Positions 35,985-44,794 of a stretch of DNA of 64,000 bases are shown one piece after another. Every line of letters starts with the position of its first letter. Positions within the stretch are counted from its first letter, which is position 1. Under the pieces are notes generated by a model. The model ran no database searches, was not told the origin of the DNA, and was given only the letters and a program-made list of their open reading frames with translations. This DNA comes from Agromyces sp. Root81 (GTDB lineage Bacteria > Actinomycetota > Actinomycetes > Actinomycetales > Microbacteriaceae), in assembly GCF_001429165.1 (NCBI RefSeq), contig NZ_LMIR01000001.1, positions 580,875-644,874 on the forward strand, read 5' to 3'. The translations under genes were made by a program, and so were the position numbers.

Positions 35985-36962
35985 ATGACACAAGAGACCC
36001 AGATCCGCGAACCGGCGCGTCGCGCCGAGGCGCGCGGCTACCTGCGCGATCATGCCACCGACCTCGTTCTGCCGATCGCCCTGGTCGTGCTCATCGTCGT
36101 GGGATTGACCCTGTTCCCGAGTTTCCGATCGGTCGGCAACTTCGTGAACATCCTGACCTTCTCCTCGATCCTCCTCATCGTGGCAATCGGCGAGACGTTC
36201 GTCGTGATCGGACGAGGTGCCGACCTCTCCGTCGGGTCCATGGTCGGCTTCTCGGGTGCGATCCTCGCGATCCTCGTGATCGACGGCTGGCCACCCGTGC
36301 TCGCGGCGGCGACTGCGCTCATGTTCGGCGTCGGCATCGGCATCGCGCAAGGACTGCTGATCGCGAAGCTCCGGATCTCCTTCCTCATCGTGACGCTCGG
36401 CACATTCGCGATCCTGCGAAGCCAGGTGCAGGTGCTCCTGCAGGGCCAGAGCAAGACAGTGTCGGTACCGTTCCTCGAAACGCTGGCGACCGGGCGCGTC
36501 GGGCCGATTCCGATCATCGTGATCGTCGCGGTGCTCGCATACCTCCTTGCGACCTGGGTGCTTCGCGGCACCGGGTTCGGGCGGGCGCTGTACGCCGTCG
36601 GCTCGAGTCCTGAAGCCGCCCGCCTCGCAGGCATCCCGGCCGCCAAGGTCACCATCATCGCATTCGCGATCAGTGCTCTCGCCGCTTCCTTCGCCGGCCT
36701 GTTGACGGTCGGATCGCTCGGCTCGGCGCAGACGACCGCGGGCACCGGCATGGAGATGACCGCGCTCTCGGCCGTGCTGCTCGGCGGAACCCGGTTCTCC
36801 GGCGGATACGGAAGTGCGACGCGCACGCTCTTCGGTGTCCTCTTCCTCGGTGTGCTCAACAGCATCCTCTACGCCGCGGGCGTCAGCTCGTTCTGGCAGG
36901 GCACGGCATCGGGACTCGTCCTCATCGCCGCCGTCGCCCTCGATCGAACGCGCAAGGACTGA
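35985..36962 (+). CDS. ABC importer permease (RbsC-like)
   Basis: 325 residues with about 8-10 hydrophobic helices and the family segment LRGTGFGRALYAVGSSPEAARLAGIPAAKV, which carries the EAA-like loop contacting the ATPase. GGTRFSGGYGSATRTLFGVLFLGVLNS near the end is also typical. The ATG at 35985 is preferred over a GTG at 35976 because AAAGG lies 8 bp upstream. Only one permease is encoded, so a homodimer is expected. Confidence 0.93.
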   Translation: MTQETQIREPARRAEARGYLRDHATDLVLPIALVVLIVVGLTLFPSFRSVGNFVNILTFSSILLIVAIGETFVVIGRGADLSVGSMVGFSGAILAILVIDGWPPVLAAATALMFGVGIGIAQGLLIAKLRISFLIVTLGTFAILRSQVQVLLQGQSKTVSVPFLETLATGRVGPIPIIVIVAVLAYLLATWVLRGTGFGRALYAVGSSPEAARLAGIPAAKVTIIAFAISALAASFAGLLTVGSLGSAQTTAGTGMEMTALSAVLLGGTRFSGGYGSATRTLFGVLFLGVLNSILYAAGVSSFWQGTASGLVLIAAVALDRTRKD

Positions 36963-37015
36963 CCGCTGCGCACGGTCGTCCACTCCACACCACACTCGAA
37001 TCAAAGGAGAACACC

Positions 37016-38575
37016 ATGCCACTGCGCATCGGAATCGATGTCGGCGGAACGAACACCGACGCCGTTGTGCTCAACGGACGTCACGTCGTCGCCGCGACCA
37101 AGGCGACCACTACACCGGATGTCACCGGCGGCATCCTTCGTGCACTGACCGACGTGCTGCCGGGCATCGATGTCGCCGAGATCTCGTCGGTCTTCATCGG
37201 CACCACGCACTTCATCAATGCGATCGCCCAGGCCCGCGATCTGGAGCCCGTTGCAGCCGTCCGGCTCGCGACGCCGCCGCAGTCGCTCCTCCCGATGATC
37301 GATTGGCCCGAGCGTCTGCTCGGAGTCGTCGGCGACCATTTCTACGTCGTAGCCGGTGGTGCGCAGTTCGACGGCAGCCTGTTGAATGAGCTCGACGAGG
37401 ACGGGCTCCGAGGTGTCGCGGCGACGATCGCGGCCGCAGGCGTGCGGCAGGTCGCCCTCAGCTCGGTCTTCTCCTCGGTCAACCCCGAGCCCGAGATCCG
37501 CGCTGCCGAGATCCTCCGCGAGGAGCTGCCCGGCGCGAGGATCACCCGCTCCGCGCTCGTCGGCCGCGTTGGACTCCTCGAGCGTGAGAACGCGACCATC
37601 CTCAACGCCTCGCTGCTCGGGCTCGCCGAGCGCGTCATTGATGGACTAGAACGGGTGGTCGAGAGCCTCGGAATCCGTGCGCCGATCCTCCTCTCGCAGA
37701 ACGATGGCACCGTCATGACGCTCGATCGCGCCCGCGAGTTCCCGATCTTCACGATCGCCTCGGGTCCGACTAACTCGATGCGCGGTGCAGCTCTCCTGTC
37801 GGGGTACGATCACGGTGTCGTGGTCGACGTCGGCGGAACGACGTCGGACATCGGAATGCTTCAGCACGGATTTCCGAGGGAATCCACAGTGGCGATGAGT
37901 CTCGCGGGAATCCGCAGCAACTTCCGCATTCCCGACGTGCTCTCGCTCGCCCTCGGTGGCGGCACCGTCATCGGCGATGGCGGAGGGCGGGTCGGACCCG
38001 AGAGCGTTGGATACCGCATCGCTGCGGAGGCGCTCGTCTTCGGCGGTGGCACGATGACGTTCACCGACATCGCCGTCGCCGGCGGAGCCGCGCCGATCGG
38101 CGACGCCAACGGCGTGGCAGGCCTACCGAACGACCTGGTGACCCGTGCCCTCGGGGTGGCGGGCGAGCGGCTCGTGGCGGCGATCGAACGAGCGAAGCTG
38201 ACCTCCGGGGACGTTCCGGTCATCGCCGTCGGGGGCGGTGCTGCGCTGTTGGCCGCGGTACCGGGCCTTGACGGGATCATCATCCCCGACCACGCCGGGG
38301 TCGCCAACGCGGTGGGTGCCGCCTTCGCGGAGGCCGGCGGCGAGATCGACCGTGTCTACAAGCTCAGTGGCCGGACCCGAGCGGAGGTGCTCGAGTCCGC
38401 CATGGCCGAGGCCCGAGGGCTTGCGATCGGGGCCGGTGCCGACCCATCCGACGTCCGCATCATCGACGCCGAGGACATACCTCTCACCCACCTGCCCGGC
38501 GGTCTCGCCGTGCACGTGCGCGTGAAGGCAGTCGGTCCATTCCTCAGCCCCGTTGCGATTCTGGAAGGAATCTGA
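37016..38575 (+). CDS. HyuA-like (hydantoinase/oxoprolinase A family) ATPase
   Basis: 519 residues after an AAAGGAG ribosome site. ASKHA-type ATP-grasping motifs are intact: DVGGTNTD (8-15), IGTTHFINA (61-69), ILLSQNDGT (224-232), IASGPTNSMRGA (247-258), DVGGTTSDIG (271-280) and GGGTVI (314-319). The length is near that of DUF917-linked members and shorter than the roughly 690-residue HyuA of classic HyuAB hydantoinases; no HyuB gene is present here. It probably couples ATP hydrolysis or phosphorylation to ring opening of a cyclic amide or ureide. It is followed at 2 bp by DUF917 copy B, the mirror of the order seen at 30935-33444. Confidence 0.9.
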   Translation: MPLRIGIDVGGTNTDAVVLNGRHVVAATKATTTPDVTGGILRALTDVLPGIDVAEISSVFIGTTHFINAIAQARDLEPVAAVRLATPPQSLLPMIDWPERLLGVVGDHFYVVAGGAQFDGSLLNELDEDGLRGVAATIAAAGVRQVALSSVFSSVNPEPEIRAAEILREELPGARITRSALVGRVGLLERENATILNASLLGLAERVIDGLERVVESLGIRAPILLSQNDGTVMTLDRAREFPIFTIASGPTNSMRGAALLSGYDHGVVVDVGGTTSDIGMLQHGFPRESTVAMSLAGIRSNFRIPDVLSLALGGGTVIGDGGGRVGPESVGYRIAAEALVFGGGTMTFTDIAVAGGAAPIGDANGVAGLPNDLVTRALGVAGERLVAAIERAKLTSGDVPVIAVGGGAALLAAVPGLDGIIIPDHAGVANAVGAAFAEAGGEIDRVYKLSGRTRAEVLESAMAEARGLAIGAGADPSDVRIIDAEDIPLTHLPGGLAVHVRVKAVGPFLSPVAILEGI

Positions 38576-38577
38576 TC

Positions 38578-39657
38578 ATGTTGCTCATCGACGAGGCTGC
38601 ACTCGACGACATCACCCTCGGCTCGACGGTCCTCGGAGCCGGCGGCGGCGGCGACCCGTATGTGGGCATGCTGCTCGCGCGCGACGCGATCCGCCGCTTC
38701 GGCCCGGTACCGCTGGTGCCGCTCGACGAGATCGCCGACGACGCGAACATCGTCTTCATCGCCGGTATGGGCGCACCAGGTGTGCTCATCGAGAAGCTCC
38801 CCCGTGCCGCTGAGTACGAGCGGGTGCTGCGGGAGCTCGAACGGTTCACCGGTATCACCTTCGACTACGTCTGTCCTGCCGAGGCGGGCGGACTGAACGC
38901 CGTGACGCCGTTCGCGACCGCCGCCGCGGCGGGGGTGCCGGTGGTCGATGCTGATGGCATGGGTCGTGCCTTTCCTCACCTCGAGATGGTCACGCCGACG
39001 CTTTACGGCGGCAGTGCGACGCCGATGGTGATGGTCGACGAGCACGGGAACAACATGTACCTCACCACGGAGGCGAATCCGTGGGCGGAATCGTACGCGC
39101 GAGCAGCTGCGGTGGCGAGCGGCGCAAACACGGCGATGGCCCTGTACCCGATGACCGGTGCTCAGGCGAAGGAACGCCTCGTGCGCGGCGCCCTGACCGT
39201 CGCGGCTGAGATCGGGAGAACCATCAAGCAGGCGCGCGTCGACCATGTCTCTCCCGTCGATGCTGTACTCGAGAACCAAAATGGCGTCCTGCTGTTCCGC
39301 GGCAAGGTCGAACAGGTCGAGCGCCGCAACGAGGGCGGCTGGACCATCGGCACCGCGAATCTCAGCGGCCTCGACGAAGATCGTGGACTCTCGTTCGTGC
39401 TGCACTTCCAGAACGAGAATCTGGTGGCGGAGCGCGACGGCGCCATCGTCGCGACGACCCCTGACCTCATCATGGCGATGGAGCTCGATTCCGGCCAGCC
39501 AATCCCCGCTGAGGAGATCCGATACGGCTACCGCGTCGCGGTGATCGGGTTGCCGAGCGACCCGCACTGGAGAACGCCCGCCGGCATCGATCTCTCGGGC
39601 CCGCGGCGCTTCGGCTACGACTGGGACTTCGTGCCGGTGGAGGGGTTCCGCCGGTGA
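38578..39657 (+). CDS. DUF917 protein (S-methyl-thiohydantoin desulfurase-like), copy B
   Basis: 359 residues. Motifs: STVLGAGGGGDPYVGML (about residues 15-31), VCPAEAGGLNAVTPF (about 99-113), VPVVDADGMGRAFPHLEM (120-137), and SDPHWRTPAGIDLSGPRRFGYDWDFVPV near the end. Its sequence is nearer to what I know of the family than copy A. The ribosome site GGAAGGA precedes the ATG at 38578. It is sandwiched between the HyuA-like ATPase (2 bp) and the amidohydrolase (4-bp GTGA overlap), so the three probably work in sequence on an imported heterocycle. Confidence 0.89.
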   Translation: MLLIDEAALDDITLGSTVLGAGGGGDPYVGMLLARDAIRRFGPVPLVPLDEIADDANIVFIAGMGAPGVLIEKLPRAAEYERVLRELERFTGITFDYVCPAEAGGLNAVTPFATAAAAGVPVVDADGMGRAFPHLEMVTPTLYGGSATPMVMVDEHGNNMYLTTEANPWAESYARAAAVASGANTAMALYPMTGAQAKERLVRGALTVAAEIGRTIKQARVDHVSPVDAVLENQNGVLLFRGKVEQVERRNEGGWTIGTANLSGLDEDRGLSFVLHFQNENLVAERDGAIVATTPDLIMAMELDSGQPIPAEEIRYGYRVAVIGLPSDPHWRTPAGIDLSGPRRFGYDWDFVPVEGFRR

Positions 39658-40958
39658 GTCGCCTGGTTTTGCACGGCGGCACCGTATTCGACGGCACGGG
39701 TACCGAACCCCGTGCGGTCGACGTCGCGATCGAAGCCGGGCGGATCGCCGCCGTCGGCGACGCACTCTCGGGCGATGCACGCATCGACGTCACGGGCATG
39801 CTCGTGGCTCCGGGCCTCATCGACTGCCATGTCCACGCGCAGTTCGACGGCATGGACGTGGTGAAGGCGGCATCCCAACCATTCTCGATGCAGTTTTTCG
39901 AAGCCGCGCGCAATCTTTCAACGATGCTCTATTCCGGGGTGACGACGGCGCGTGACGGCGGCGGCATCGATCTGGGTGTGAAGACAGCAGTCGAAGCCGG
40001 GCTCGTGCGTGGCCCGCGACTCGTGATCGCGATCACGGTACTCAGCCAAACGGGCGGGCACGTGGACGGCTGGAACGTGCATGGCGATGTGCAACGGTTG
40101 CTCGTGCCTCATCCGGGGCGCCCCGACACGGTGGTCGATGGCGTCGACGCCATGAGGAAACGTGTGCGGGAGATCATCCGGGCTGGCGCTGACACCATCA
40201 AGGTCTGCGCGTCGGGCGGGGTGATGTCGCCGCGCGACGATCCGCAGCATCCGCAGTTCTCGCTCGAGGAACTCGAGGTCTGCGTGCAGGAAGCTCGCGC
40301 GGCCGGCCTCGATGTGATGGCTCATGCGCACGGAGCGGCGGGCGTGAAGCAGGCGTTGCGCGCCGGCGTGCGCTCGATCGAGCACGGCGTCTACCTCGAC
40401 GACGATGCGATCGAGCTGTTCCTCGAGACCGAAGCCTGGCTCGTGCCGACGCTCCTCGCACCGATCGCCCTCGTCGAAGCCATCGATGCCGGAATGAGCG
40501 TGACGCCGGACATGGAACGGAAGGCGCGTGGGATCGCTGGGGCGCACCTTGCCTCGGTGGCTCGCGCCCATGCGGCCGGCGTGCGGATCGCGATGGGCAC
40601 TGACAGCGGAGTGTTCGCGCACGGCCACTCAGCGAAAGAGCTTCACTGGCTCGTTCGCGCCGGCCTCAGCCCGCAGGAGGCCTTGGTTGCCGCGACCTCA
40701 TCGGCCGCTGAGCTGCTCCGGGTCGATGGGGAGATCGGCACAGTCGGCGAGGGCAAGGCGGCCGATCTGATCGTCCTCGGCGCGGATGCGTGGAACTTCG
40801 AGCGATTCTCCGAGAACCTCCGCCTCGTGATCCATGACGGGGTCATCGTGTCGGATCGACGCCCACTCGAAGAGCGAGTGGGACACCATCAACGCGCATA
40901 TCCAGGCTCATTCCTACAATCGCATGTCAGCGACGGCGCCCGCGACAGCGGGTTCTGA
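39654..40958 (+). CDS. Metal-dependent amidohydrolase (imidazolonepropionase/prolidase-like)
   Basis: 434 residues. All metal ligands of a binuclear amidohydrolase are present: H59 and H61 in DCHVHAQFDG, the carbamylatable lysine K183 in TIKVCASGG, H224/H226 in MAHAHGA, H244 in SIEHGVYL and D317 in GTDSGV. The subgroup includes imidazolonepropionase-like and Xaa-Pro dipeptidase-like enzymes. The GTG overlaps the DUF917 stop. As last gene of the cluster it could hydrolyse the N-carbamoyl or amide product of ring opening, or open the ring itself. It appears cytoplasmic, with no signal peptide. Confidence 0.91.
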   Translation: MSRLVLHGGTVFDGTGTEPRAVDVAIEAGRIAAVGDALSGDARIDVTGMLVAPGLIDCHVHAQFDGMDVVKAASQPFSMQFFEAARNLSTMLYSGVTTARDGGGIDLGVKTAVEAGLVRGPRLVIAITVLSQTGGHVDGWNVHGDVQRLLVPHPGRPDTVVDGVDAMRKRVREIIRAGADTIKVCASGGVMSPRDDPQHPQFSLEELEVCVQEARAAGLDVMAHAHGAAGVKQALRAGVRSIEHGVYLDDDAIELFLETEAWLVPTLLAPIALVEAIDAGMSVTPDMERKARGIAGAHLASVARAHAAGVRIAMGTDSGVFAHGHSAKELHWLVRAGLSPQEALVAATSSAAELLRVDGEIGTVGEGKAADLIVLGADAWNFERFSENLRLVIHDGVIVSDRRPLEERVGHHQRAYPGSFLQSHVSDGARDSGF

Positions 40959-41236
40959 GTTTGGCCCGGATCGAAAGCACAGAACGAGAGCCGCACAGCG
41001 CGCACGGTCGTGACGAAGGGGCGCAGGGGCGCAGGGCGCGCAGGGTCGAAGCTTCAAGGCCTCGAGAAGTTGCCGAGTCGAAGCAACTCCGGGACAACCG
41101 ACCTCCGCATGGTGAACGTGCTCGATCGGGACGACTTCACACTCATCGCAGCAAGGCAGTGCAAATCTCCGCGTCCCAACGGGCCTCCGCGCCCGTCCAT
41201 ATCTCGTAAGCAACATTCGGACGGAGGGAGCAAAGC
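40959..41236. other. Intergenic stretch after the catabolic cluster
   Basis: 278 bp. It ends with a clear GGAGGGAG ribosome site for the gene at 41237. A run of GGGGCGCA-like repeats lies at about 41018-41045. No gene or strong terminator is visible. A minus-strand frame with a cysteine-rich patch (CCDECEVV) crosses it but has no supported start. Confidence 0.5.
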
Positions 41237-41725
41237 ATGTTGGACTTGAACTTGTGGGCGGTACTCCTGGCTGCGGCGTCGACGCTACTCGTAGGATCGG
41301 TCTGGTACGCGCCGAAGGTCTTCGGCACTCGATGGGCCCTTCTTGCGAAGGTCGATCTTGAAAACCCATCGAACGCGACCGGAGCGATTCTCGCAACGAC
41401 AGTAGTGAGCTTCGTAACTGCCATCGTCCTCGCGCTTGCAACCCACACCGCGTGGCTCGCGTTCGATGTCAGCTACTTGGAAGCAGCTCTGGCAACAGCC
41501 GTTCTGATGTGGGCCGGATTCACGGCGGCACGATTCGTGACCCATGATGCATTCGAAGGCCGGCCGGTAGCGCTCACATTCTTGAACGTCACCCACGAGC
41601 TCGTCACCGACGCGCAAGACATCACCGACCTGCTCGACTCCACCGCGGGCTTCTCTGGCGACCGCACCTTCGCCTACTCCACCACCCGGCACTTCAGCCG
41701 CAGCGGCGCCGACCTCATCCTCTGA
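41237..41725 (+). CDS. DUF1761-type membrane protein with a foreign C-terminus (chimeric)
   Basis: 162 residues. The first 124 (NLWAVLLAAASTLLVGSVWYAPKVFG, three further hydrophobic helices, then FLNVTHELVT) match the DUF1761 layout, where a last membrane helix should follow HELVT. Instead the frame continues into a polar 38-residue tail (DAQDITDLLDSTAGFSGDRT and on) unlike the family. That tail resembles the C-terminus of some other protein, probably from the conjugative element whose coupling-protein gene comes next. The change point, near 41609, marks a recombination or deletion junction. The ATG has a strong ribosome site. The fused product may be unstable. Confidence 0.75.
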   Translation: MLDLNLWAVLLAAASTLLVGSVWYAPKVFGTRWALLAKVDLENPSNATGAILATTVVSFVTAIVLALATHTAWLAFDVSYLEAALATAVLMWAGFTAARFVTHDAFEGRPVALTFLNVTHELVTDAQDITDLLDSTAGFSGDRTFAYSTTRHFSRSGADLIL

Positions 41726-43014
41726 GGCAGCGCGATGACAGAGCAGACACGACGGATGTCTCGGGCGCGGTGCATGCCGCGGATGCGACGGGCGCGATGA
41801 GCACGACACGAGTACAACGCGCCCTCGACGACGAACTCGCCAGCCTCGGTATCGGGCTCTTGATCGGCGCGGCCTGCCTCGCGCTCCTGCTCCGCGCCGC
41901 GGGCGCGGTCGCGGCGTGGGCGACCGGACTCCCCCAGCCGGCGCGCGGGCCGGAAGCCGGACTTGCCGTGCTCCTCCGGCCCGGGCGATCCCACTGCCGT
42001 GCTGGACGCGCCCGGCCTGCACCCGTCGCATTCTGGATCGCCGCCACCGTCCTGATCGGCACGGCCATCGCGGCAACCGTGTGGTCATGGCGGATGCTGC
42101 GCACCGCCGGCCGAACCACGAAGACCGACCCCCACCACATCCCAGGCATCGCCACCCGCGCCGACGTCAGCCACGCGGCATCCCGCAGCGCCCTCATGAA
42201 ACGCGCCGCCCACTTGCGACCCTCACTGACTGATGCGAAGCCGACCGACGTTGGATACGTCCTCGGTCGCTCCTGCGGCACGGATGTTTGGGCGAGCATC
42301 GAGGACTCGATGCTCATCATTGGGCCGCCTCGCTCCGGCAAGGGCGTGCACATCGTGATCAACGCGATCCTCGATGCCCCCGGCCCTGTGGTCACCACTT
42401 CGACCAGGCCCGACAACCTCACAGCCACGCTCCGCGCCCGCAGGCGTATCGGCCCCGTGGCGGTGTTCGACCCACAGCAGCTCGCTGCCGGAGTGCCCGC
42501 TGGCCTGCGCTGGTCACCGATCCGTGGCTGCGAGGACCCGCTCACTGCGATGATCCGCGCCACCGGACTCGCCGCTGGTGGGGTCGACGGCGGCGGCTTC
42601 TGGGAAGCCAAGACCCGCACCGCACTCCAAACCCTCCTCCACGCCGCAGCACTCGACCACCGCCCACCCGCCGAGCTCTACCGTTGGACCCTCGACCCCG
42701 CCGCAGCCCACGACGCCGTCGCGATCCTTCTCGGCAACCCCGCCGCCGCCACCAGGTGGGGCGACTCGCTCCAGGCCATACTCGAAGCCGACCCCCGCAC
42801 CCGCGACTCGATCTGGCAGGGCGTGTCCCTCTCCCTCGGCGCCCTCGCCGACCCCCGCGTACTCGACGCCGTCTCCCCCGGCGACGGCGAGGGGTTCGAC
42901 CCCGAAGCGTTCCTTCGCAGCAACGGCGCCCCTTACCTGCCCGCGACCGGCGCCGGAGCGAACAACTCCGCCGCTCTCGTTGCCGCGTTCGTCGAAGACC
43001 TCAATGAGACCGCC
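41609..43014 (+). mobile_element. Remnant of an integrative conjugative element beside tRNA-Ala
   Basis: About 1.4 kb of conjugation-gene sequence lies between a truncated chromosomal membrane-protein gene and a tRNA gene. The left edge is where the DUF1761 homology stops, the right edge where coupling-protein homology stops. No integrase, relaxase or clear direct repeats flank it. tRNA 3' ends are common att sites for tyrosine integrases, and this tRNA's 3' end faces the remnant. I infer past insertion followed by a large deletion. Confidence 0.6.
41797..43014 (+). pseudogene. VirD4/TraG-type conjugative coupling protein, truncated
   Basis: From the ATG at 41797 the frame gives two membrane helices (about residues 14-35 and 69-90), SMLIIGPPRSGKGVHIVINAI with the Walker A motif (about 171-183), VAVFDPQQLAAG, and GAGANNSAALVAAFVEDLNETA, all matching VirD4/TraG-like ATPases that bring DNA to a type IV secretion channel. 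After NETA (about 43013) homology ends, before the Walker B region that should follow, and the frame runs on without a stop to 43302, across the tRNA gene. A stretch at about 41970-42035 also reads better one frame over, suggesting compensating indels. Not expected to be functional. Confidence 0.75.
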
Positions 43015-43145
43015 TTCGTCGTCCGAGGCGATTCGTTGTGGATCGCTGTGGAACGGGGCGGAAATCCAAAAAGGCCCCAAAAAGGCCCCAGAAGCCCTGT
43101 TTCAAAGAAAAGAACCCCTGAGAACTTGACGTTCATCAAGGGCTT

Positions 43146-43221
43146 TGGTGGATCTGAGGGGACTCGAACCCCTGACCCCCTGCATGCCATGCAGGTGCGC
43201 TACCAGCTGCGCCACAGACCC
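43146..43221 (-). tRNA. tRNA-Ala (anticodon GGC)
   Basis: On the minus strand a 76-nt cloverleaf begins GGGTCTG and ends with discriminator A plus encoded CCA. The 7-bp acceptor pairs GGGTCTG with CAGATCC, one G-U pair included. The anticodon arm CCTGC-ATGGCAT-GCAGG gives anticodon GGC (Ala). The T-loop GGTTCGAGTCCC is standard. It lies upstream of rsfS in opposite reading to the ICE remnant, with its 3' end toward the remnant. Confidence 0.96.
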
Positions 43222-43314
43222 GTTCTGCCTCGCTTGAGGCAACGAATTGAGCTTACACCAGCCTCCGCCCGCAGACGAAATCGAGGGACTCTCGACCGGT
43301 GAAGCCCGCTTCGA

Positions 43315-43689
43315 TCAGCTGCTCGCAGCGAGCAACGGCGCCACGGGAAGCGCCGGGCAGTCGGCCCAGAGACGCTCGAGGCCGTAGTAGAGCCGCTCCT
43401 CCTGGTGGAAGACGTGCACGACGAGATCGCCGAAGTCGAGCAGGATCCAGCGCCCGACCTGGTGGCCCTCGCGGCGCCTGGTCGGCGTACCGGCACGGCC
43501 GAGCACGTCTTCGATCTCGTCGGCGATCGCCATGACGTTGCGCTCGGAGTTGCCGGTCACGATGAGGAACACGTCGGCGAACGGGAGCTGGCGCGACACG
43601 TCGAGCGCGACGAGGTCGTCGCCGCCCTTCGAGTCGGCCGCACGCGCTGCCAGCGCGAGCGTTTCGAGGGCCTGGTCGGATGCAGTCAT
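43315..43689 (-). CDS. rsfS: Ribosome silencing factor RsfS
   Basis: 124 residues of the RsfS/Iojap family, which binds ribosomal protein L14 and blocks 30S-50S joining in starvation. Motifs: LALAARAADSKGGDDLVALDVS, LPFADVFLIVTGNSERNVMAIADEIED, and EGHQVGRWILLDFGDLVVHVFHQEERLYYGLERLW, all typical. The ATG at 43689 gives the usual length; the frame upstream is spurious. It sits in the customary nadD-rsfS neighbourhood, here separated from nadD by a proline-rich membrane protein gene, and is followed by tRNA-Ala on the same strand. Confidence 0.96.
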   Translation of the reverse strand: MTASDQALETLALAARAADSKGGDDLVALDVSRQLPFADVFLIVTGNSERNVMAIADEIEDVLGRAGTPTRRREGHQVGRWILLDFGDLVVHVFHQEERLYYGLERLWADCPALPVAPLLAASS

Positions 43690-43723
43690 GCGCTCACTTC
43701 CGGTGCGTGATGGATGTCTCGGA

Positions 43724-44794
43724 TCAGAACAATCCCGCCATGGCACCGATGACGAGGGTTGCCACGACGCCGAGCGCGAGCACTCCGGCGGTCACGGCGA
43801 GCACGAGCGGAACGTTCATGCCCTCCTTCTTCGGCGGAGCGATCATGGCGCGGGAAGCGCCCTGGGTGCTGATGGCACGAGTCGCCGCGACAGGCGCGGC
43901 GCCGGTGCCGACGTCTTCGATCTGGTCGAACAGGCGATCGACGTCGGAGGAGTCGATGCGGCTCGGGTGCACGCCGCTCGCGCCGAACGAGCGCGGCAGG
44001 TCGATGGAGCCGGTGGCGATGATCTCACCGCTCGCGGCGAGCGGTGTGCCGAGCGAACCGTGGTCGGGCAGCGTCGGCAGGATCAGCGCGTTCGTGGTCG
44101 TCGGAACGCCGTGGCTCACGCCACCGCGCGAGAGCAGCTGGTCGAACGGCTCGGCCGACTCGACCGGAGCGTTCAGTTGCGAGGTCCAGTGCCCCACTGC
44201 GGGCGACGGCGCGGCGTATGCGTCGTCGGGCTGAGCCGGATGCGTCGGCCCCGCCGAAACAGGGAAGGACACGGCAGGGCCGGGAATCTCGCGGGTCGCG
44301 CCCTCCTGCTCGGCTTCATCGTCTTCGAGATCGAACTCGTCGAGCTGGGCGCCGTCGAGCATGGCACGCAGTTCACGGCGCGTGAGCGTGCGCTCGGGCG
44401 TCGTGGCCTCGTGCGCGGACTGCGCCGAAGGCTGCGGTGCAACCGCAGGCGCCTGGGGCGACACGGGTCGCGGTGCGAACGGGCTCTGCTGCGGGGGCGC
44501 GGGCGGCGCCGCGGCGGGCGGCGCTGTGAATGCGGAGGGAGCCTCGCCGAACCCGCCGGCGGGGCGGGGAGCGGCGTAGGCGGGACTCGCCGCGGACACA
44601 GGGAGCGAGGGGGCCGGAACCGACTGCGCCGGCGCAGCCACGGGCACCGGCTGCGGAGCCACGGGCACGGGCGCCGGAGCGGGCGCGGCCTGCACGGCGG
44701 CATCCGGGGTCACCGAAGGCTCCTGCTGCTCCAGCAGTCGCTCGCGTTCGCGCATTTCGCGGCGCGTCAGCGGCGGATCCTGCGACGACGTCAT
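43724..44794 (-). CDS. Proline-rich protein with C-terminal membrane helix, between nadD and rsfS
   Basis: 356 residues, no recognised family. The order is a basic N-terminus ([18 protein letters not shown]), a long Pro/Ala-rich disordered stretch (about 27-130), a second copy of the basic element ([11 protein letters not shown], about 138-148), an acidic patch, a Ser/Thr-rich region with [12 protein letters not shown], and a single C-terminal hydrophobic helix (about 331-353). It would be a tail-anchored protein facing the cytoplasm. The repeated LTRRE(M/L)R element suggests a binding motif. The ATG at 44794 overlaps the nadD stop, so it is coupled to nadD. Confidence 0.82.
   Translation of the reverse strand: MTSSQDPPLTRREMRERERLLEQQEPSVTPDAAVQAAPAPAPVPVAPQPVPVAAPAQSVPAPSLPVSAASPAYAAPRPAGGFGEAPSAFTAPPAAAPPAPPQQSPFAPRPVSPQAPAVAPQPSAQSAHEATTPERTLTRRELRAMLDGAQLDEFDLEDDEAEQEGATREIPGPAVSFPVSAGPTHPAQPDDAYAAPSPAVGHWTSQLNAPVESAEPFDQLLSRGGVSHGVPTTTNALILPTLPDHGSLGTPLAASGEIIATGSIDLPRSFGASGVHPSRIDSSDVDRLFDQIEDVGTGAAPVAATRAISTQGASRAMIAPPKKEGMNVPLVLAVTAGVLALGVVATLVIGAMAGLF

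Noticed and set aside
41018-41045. GGGGCGCA-like short repeats as a CRISPR or transposon end
   Set aside because: Units are only about 9 bp with no spacers and no paired inverted ends; it is simple GC-rich sequence.
43015-43302. Continuation of the coupling-protein frame through the tRNA gene
   Set aside because: Homology to VirD4/TraG ends near 43013; the rest is the antisense of a clear tRNA and its flanks.
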